Below, one piece after another: positions 32,318 through 35,939 of a DNA stretch of 35,939 bases. Position numbers and translations under genes: made by a program. How positions within the stretch are numbered: position 1 is the stretch's first letter; every line of letters begins with the position of its first letter. Source of the stretch: Pseudomonas viridiflava (lineage in GTDB: Bacteria > Pseudomonadota > Gammaproteobacteria > Pseudomonadales > Pseudomonadaceae); the NCBI RefSeq assembly GCF_900585905.1, contig NZ_UTVH01000038.1, positions 1 to 35,939 on the forward strand. The letters run 5' to 3'. A model generated the notes under the pieces. That model did not search any database, was not told the DNA's origin, and saw nothing but the letters and a program-made list of their open reading frames with translations.

Positions 32318-34129
32318 ATGAGTACGCAGTCGAGAGCCAACGTGGTCATTTCAGAACGTCTGGCGCAAACCCGCGCGTTGATGAGCCGCGAACGAATCGA
32401 CGCCTATCTGGTGCCCTCTGCCGACCCGCACTTGTCCGAATACCTGCCCGGTTACTGGCAGGGGCGCCAGTGGCTGTCGGGCTTCCATGGCTCGGTGGGT
32501 ACGCTGGTCATCACCCAGGACTTCGCGGGTCTGTGGGCGGACAGCCGCTATTGGGAGCAGGCCACCAAGGAGCTCGCAGGCAGCGGTATCGAGCTGGTCA
32601 AGCTGCAGCCGGGCCAGCAAGGCGCGCTGGAATGGCTCGCCGATCAGGCGAAGGCCGAAACGGTGGTGGCAGTCGATGGGGCCGTGCTGGCGGTGGCGTC
32701 TTCGCGCACTCTGGCCAGCAAACTGTATGAACGCGGTGCCAGGCTGCGCACTGATCTGGATCTGTTGACCCAACTGTGGGAGGACCGTCCGGCTCTGCCT
32801 ACTCAGGCGATATTCGAGCATTTACCGCCGCAGGCATCGGTAAAGCGTACCGACAAGTTGGCGCGCCTGCGCGAAACCATGGCAGAGCGCGGCGCCAACT
32901 GGCACTTCATCGCCACCCTGGATGACATTGCCTGGCTGTTCAACGTGCGTGGTGCTGATGTTTCTTATAATCCCGTGTTCATTGCCTTCGCCTTGATCGG
33001 GCCCAAGAGTGTCAGCCTGTTCGTCGATTCCGCCAAGATCGGCAGCCAGGTGCGTCGCAGTCTGGAGCAGGATGGCGTGACGCTGCTTGAGTACACGCAA
33101 ATTGGCGCTGCGCTGCGGGAAGTGCCAAAAGACGCACGCATGCTGATTGATCCGGCGCGGGTGACCTGCGGCTTGCTGGATTATCTGGATGCGGAGATCG
33201 TACCGATCGAGGGCTTGAACCCCACCACCTTGTTCAAATCGCAGAAGAGCGATGCCGATGCGGCACATATTCGCCAGGCCATGGAGCAGGATGGCGCCGC
33301 ACTGTGCGAGTTCTTCAGCTGGCTGGACATCGCGTTGAGCGAGCGCCAGGCCATCACCGAATTGACCATTGATGAAAAACTGGGGGAGGCCCGACAGCGT
33401 CGTCCCGGTTACATCTCTGCCAGCTTTGCCACCATCGCCGGGTTCAATGGCAATGGCGCGATGCCGCATTACCGGGCCACGGAAGAGGAGCATGCGCAGA
33501 TTGAGGGTGATGGCCTGCTGCTGATTGATTCCGGCGGCCAGTACCTGGGCGGCACCACAGATATCACGCGAATGGTGCCAATCGGTACGCCCAGCGCCGA
33601 GCAGAGGGGGGACTGTACGCGTGTGCTCAAAGGGGTCATCGCGCTGTCTCGTACTCATTTCCCCAAGGGCATTCTGTCGCCGCTGCTCGACGCCATTGCC
33701 CGCGCGCCGATCTGGAGTGATGGCGTCAACTATGGGCATGGCACAGGGCACGGCGTGGGTTACTTCCTGAATGTACACGAGGGGCCGCAGGTGATTGCCT
33801 ACCAGGCGCCAGCGACGCCCCAGACTGCAATGCTGCCGGGGATGATCACTTCGATCGAGCCAGGCACCTATCGGCCTGGACGCTGGGGCGTGCGCATCGA
33901 AAACCTGGTGATCAACCGCGAAGCGGGAAAGAATGAGTTCGGCGAATTTCTGCGGTTTGAAACCTTGACGCTCTGTCCCATCGATACCCGCTGCCTCGAT
34001 ATCGAGCGCTTGAACGAAGAAGAGCGCGCCTGGCTCAATGACTATCACGTCGAGGTCAATCGGCGCCTGAGTCCACTGCTGCAGGGCGCGGCGTTGCAAT
34101 GGCTGCAGACGCGCACTGTTGCGGTGTGA
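32318..34129 (+). CDS. M24-family aminopeptidase P (Xaa-Pro aminopeptidase)
   Basis: This cytoplasmic metallopeptidase releases the N-terminal residue from peptides with proline in second position. The 603-residue protein has the long three-domain form: two creatinase-like N-terminal domains (about 10-310) and a C-terminal pita-bread catalytic domain (about 315-540). The five metal ligands are all visible: D404, D415, H478, E514 and E528, in the contexts DSGGQY, TTDITR, GHGTGHG, SIEPGTY and IENL. AGGAG precedes ATG 32318. Many bacterial relatives are about 600 residues, so the length is normal. It is transcribed alone, divergent from the ssuE-like gene. Confidence 0.93.
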   Translation: MSTQSRANVVISERLAQTRALMSRERIDAYLVPSADPHLSEYLPGYWQGRQWLSGFHGSVGTLVITQDFAGLWADSRYWEQATKELAGSGIELVKLQPGQQGALEWLADQAKAETVVAVDGAVLAVASSRTLASKLYERGARLRTDLDLLTQLWEDRPALPTQAIFEHLPPQASVKRTDKLARLRETMAERGANWHFIATLDDIAWLFNVRGADVSYNPVFIAFALIGPKSVSLFVDSAKIGSQVRRSLEQDGVTLLEYTQIGAALREVPKDARMLIDPARVTCGLLDYLDAEIVPIEGLNPTTLFKSQKSDADAAHIRQAMEQDGAALCEFFSWLDIALSERQAITELTIDEKLGEARQRRPGYISASFATIAGFNGNGAMPHYRATEEEHAQIEGDGLLLIDSGGQYLGGTTDITRMVPIGTPSAEQRGDCTRVLKGVIALSRTHFPKGILSPLLDAIARAPIWSDGVNYGHGTGHGVGYFLNVHEGPQVIAYQAPATPQTAMLPGMITSIEPGTYRPGRWGVRIENLVINREAGKNEFGEFLRFETLTLCPIDTRCLDIERLNEEERAWLNDYHVEVNRRLSPLLQGAALQWLQTRTVAV

Positions 34130-34138
34130 ATGCCAGGG

Positions 34139-34160
34139 TGGCGCGTGTTCAATCGCGCCA
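34139..34160. terminator. hairpin between convergent aminopeptidase and lipoprotein genes
   Basis: TGGCGCG (34139-34145) pairs with CGCGCCA (34154-34160) around an 8-base loop, between two convergent genes whose stops are at 34129 and 34179. No T-run follows, so function as a terminator is uncertain. Confidence 0.4.
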
Positions 34161-34178
34161 TTCGCTCGCCCGATTATC

Positions 34179-34472
34179 TCAGTCTTGCGCCGGCTTCTTG
34201 CAGATGATGATCATGCTGCGGCTGGTGTAGCCGGCCGGGTTAAGCCCAAATGGATAGTCCCCAGGCTCAGCTGAGGCCTCGCCGGATTTGGCAATGACCC
34301 GGTACTTTCCCGAGACGCAGGAATCAGCGGCCATTTCGTAGCATTTCTCCCAGGAGGAGGAAAGCCCCGAGCAATTGATGTGAATCCCGCGCTTGGTCTG
34401 TTTGACGGGTGCGGTTGTCGCTGCGCAGCCTGTAATTATTAGTGTCGCCAGCGCTAAAAAAATGTACTTCAT
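34179..34472 (-). CDS. small cysteine-rich lipoprotein (97 aa)
   Basis: The function is unknown. ATG 34472 is preceded by GGAAGG and starts a lipoprotein signal (MKYIFLALATLIITGC, lipid-bearing Cys 16), so the longer frame to 34586 is not used. The mature part contains four further cysteines (34, 44, 52, 91) in the pattern CSGLSSSWEKCYEMAADSC, followed by a YRVIAKSGEA strand and a terminal RSMIIICK strand. This suggests a compact domain with two disulfides in the periplasm. I recall similar short lipoproteins in other gamma-proteobacteria, but none with a known job. It lies 169 bases downstream of rhtA on the same strand. Confidence 0.75.
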   Translation of the reverse strand: MKYIFLALATLIITGCAATTAPVKQTKRGIHINCSGLSSSWEKCYEMAADSCVSGKYRVIAKSGEASAEPGDYPFGLNPAGYTSRSMIIICKKPAQD

Positions 34473-34641
34473 TGCCTTCCTTAGTTCGGCCTTGCTGCCA
34501 TCAGTGCCACGCCTGGATATGATCACTGCCTGATGATATCGACATTCGCTCGGCTCAGAGGTTTGAACACTGTCAGTGCTAAACATGGCTTAGTAAGCCG
34601 CTAAATACCAGCGTGTTTTCATTACAGTCGACGATCCGGGC

Positions 34642-35529
34642 TTAATCAGCGGGCACCAGCTGCGGTGTATCGCGCTTGGCGGTCAGGGTGGCACCTGCTG
34701 AAGCAAGGATGATTGCGACGATGGCCAGCCATTGGGTCAGCGACAGATGCTCATGCAGAAACAACATGCCGGAGACAGCGCCGAATGCGGGCTCCATACT
34801 GGAAAAAGTGCCGAAAGTGCGCGCAGGCATCCGCGTCAGTGCGACCATCTCCAGGCTGTAGGGCAGGGCGGTAGACAAAATGGCGACGCCGATCGCGGTC
34901 GGAATCAGGCTGATGTCCAGCAGCGCGGCACCCGCGTGGACGGCTCCGATCGGGGCAATGAACAGGGCGGCAATCATGACCCCCAGCGCGGCGGTCTGGA
35001 TACCGTTGTCTTGCCCGGCCTTTTGCCCGAACCAGATGTAACCCGCCCAGCAGACACCCGCGCCCAAGGCGTAACCTACACCCGTCAAGTCCAGGGCCGT
35101 GCTGTTCCCACCCATGGGGATCAGCAACCACAGGCCGAGGACCGCCAGCGCAATCCAGACAAAATCCAGAGGCTTGCGCGATGACAAGAGCGCCACCGCC
35201 AATGGCCCGGTGAACTCCAGCGCAACGGCGATCCCCAATGGGATGCTGCGCAGCGACATATAGAAGAGGAAGTTCATACCCCCTAGGGCGATTCCGTAGA
35301 TCAATACCGTGCCGAGCGACTTGGCAGTCAGGCTCGCGCGCCATGGGCGCAGCACCAGCAGCAGTATGACAGCAGCGAAGACCAGCCTCAGCGTGGTAGT
35401 GCCCTGAGCGCCGACGATGGGGAAAAGTGTCTTGGCCAGGGACGCGCCAGTCTGGATCGAGGCCATTGCAATCAACAGCAACCCGACCGGAAACAGTATC
35501 GAGGTCAGGGGGCGAGCATTGGGGGTCAT
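34642..35529 (-). CDS. rhtA: threonine/homoserine exporter RhtA (EamA/DMT family)
   Basis: This inner-membrane exporter of threonine and homoserine has ten membrane helices in two EamA repeats. The 295-residue protein follows E. coli RhtA closely as I remember it: LIAMASIQTGASLAKTLFP (about residues 19-37), YGIALGGMNFLFYMSL, IPLGIAVALEFTGPLAVALLSSRKPLDFVW, STALPYSLEMVALTRMPARTFGT, then MEPAFGAVSGMLFL. ATG 35529 gives the normal N-terminus; an ATG at 35577 would add 16 residues and has no better ribosome site. A hairpin containing an AT-rich centre lies upstream at 35599-35618, before the divergent rRNA promoters. Confidence 0.92.
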   Translation of the reverse strand: MTPNARPLTSILFPVGLLLIAMASIQTGASLAKTLFPIVGAQGTTTLRLVFAAVILLLVLRPWRASLTAKSLGTVLIYGIALGGMNFLFYMSLRSIPLGIAVALEFTGPLAVALLSSRKPLDFVWIALAVLGLWLLIPMGGNSTALDLTGVGYALGAGVCWAGYIWFGQKAGQDNGIQTAALGVMIAALFIAPIGAVHAGAALLDISLIPTAIGVAILSTALPYSLEMVALTRMPARTFGTFSSMEPAFGAVSGMLFLHEHLSLTQWLAIVAIILASAGATLTAKRDTPQLVPAD

Positions 35530-35598
35530 TGAGAGAGGGTCCGAAGTCGGTACATATATAGAAGGGAAACGCCGCATATGATGATCGATATAAGCGGC

Positions 35599-35618
35599 CT
35601 GGGCAATATAATGCCCAG
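35599..35618. repeat. inverted repeat upstream of rhtA
   Basis: CTGGGCA (35599-35605) and TGCCCAG (35612-35618) flank ATATAA. The repeat lies 70 bases upstream of the rhtA start and about 80 bases before the first rRNA-type promoter, so it could be an operator or an insulating hairpin between the divergent units. No T-run follows on either strand. Confidence 0.45.
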
Positions 35619-35694
35619 TCTTGGGGGTCTTCTTCTATAGGTGAGCGTGTAAGGCGGTGAAAACGCTGAATTCTGCGAATGTGATATTTAGGGC

Positions 35695-35722
35695 TTGACG
35701 GCCTCGCCAATCTCTCTATAAT
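35695..35722 (+). promoter_or_regulatory. rRNA-type promoter P1
   Basis: TTGACG (35695-35700) and a perfect TATAAT (35717-35722) are separated by 16 bases, the spacing of stable-RNA promoters. The discriminator begins TCGCACC and is GC-rich, as in promoters repressed by ppGpp/DksA. The bases just upstream are AT-rich (GTGATATTTA), possibly a weak UP element. Confidence 0.8.
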
Positions 35723-35939
35723 TCGCACCTCTTCTGACGCAGACAGAACGAAAAACTTGTTGTTAATCAATAAGTTGGACGGTTCGGTTGGCGAAGAAGA
35801 GGTTTCGATGAGGTTGATCGAAAGCGGTGAAAAAAGGCAGTTGACAGCAGGTTGTAACGCTGTAGAATTCGCCTCCCGCTAACGAGCAACGTGATGTTGA
35901 TCGAAGCGCAAGTGGTTGAAGTTGATAAGGAAACTTTGA
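35723..35939 (+). other. probable rRNA operon leader, cut by the window edge
   Basis: The transcript from P1 and P2 has no reading frame and runs off the right edge. The final bases (GCGCAAGTGGTTGAAG and GGAAACTTTGA) resemble, from memory, the leader that precedes 16S rRNA genes in Pseudomonas. No 16S sequence is inside the window, so the identity of the downstream RNA is inferred. Confidence 0.65.
35841..35868 (+). promoter_or_regulatory. rRNA-type promoter P2
   Basis: A perfect TTGACA (35841-35846) and TAGAAT (35863-35868) are again 16 bases apart and followed by TCGCCTCC, nearly the same discriminator as P1. The two -10 elements are 146 bases apart. Both follow a GCGGTGAAAA segment (35654-35663 and 35824-35833). 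Confidence 0.8.

Noticed and set aside
1..35939. CRISPR arrays, prophage, insertion sequences, tRNA genes
   Set aside because: I saw no regular spaced repeats, transposase or integrase frames, or tRNA cloverleaf with a TPsiC arm; the only repeats found are REP-like elements and single palindromes.

Overview
The window looks like a chromosomal segment of a Pseudomonas species. This rests on high GC with strong third-position GC bias, REP-like palindromes of the pseudomonad type (GTGGGAGC...GCTCGCGAA), pseudomonad-style gene content (class C beta-lactamase, phosphatidylcholine synthase, B12-riboswitch ABC transporter, efeUOB with a second imelysin-type protein), and a right edge that resembles the leader of a Pseudomonas rRNA operon as I remember it. 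I saw no mobile element, prophage, CRISPR array or tRNA. Species cannot be fixed by eye.

Layout. 1-1203: a gene-poor edge with strong hairpins, one 88-codon gene of unknown function and a REP-like element. 1204-6355: a five-gene minus-strand efflux operon (MarR regulator, FUSC permease, DUF1656 protein, HlyD adaptor, NodT-type outer-membrane channel) in which every junction is a 4-base start/stop overlap; two small palindromes sit at the promoter as likely MarR operators. 6742-7461: a lone PL7 alginate lyase without a recognisable export signal. 7537-11861: the iron-uptake operon efeU-efeO-efeB-efeM on the minus strand, headed by a 31-base palindrome that holds two overlapping Fur-like boxes. 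12205-14297: ampC and a LysR regulator, both minus strand. The regulator is divergent from a plus-strand carboxylate operon (CitMHS transporter, AtuA/DUF1446 protein, small AtuA C-terminal-like protein; 14431-17423).

17442-25466: a SulP anion transporter, a ZapE/AFG1-type ATPase, a RarD-like exporter, an MFS transporter, and a LysR gene divergent from a DUF969-DUF979 membrane pair that ends in a clear terminator. 25561-29297: a GNAT acetyltransferase converging on a minus-strand ABC importer (binding protein, FecCD permease, ATPase) led by a cobalamin riboswitch, which makes corrinoid uptake the best guess. 29509-35529: phosphatidylcholine synthase, a small lipoprotein, a LysE exporter, an SsuE-like FMN reductase, an M24 aminopeptidase P, a cysteine-rich small lipoprotein and the threonine/homoserine exporter RhtA. 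35599-35939: two tandem strong promoters with 16-base spacers that probably drive an rRNA operon beginning just beyond the window.

The most promising under-described parts are the CitMHS-AtuA carboxylate operon, the DUF969-DUF979 pair away from its usual partner, and the B12-controlled ABC importer. Starts were shortened where the longest reading frame overran a better start with a Shine-Dalgarno sequence, a signal peptide or an upstream-gene overlap; each such case is stated.
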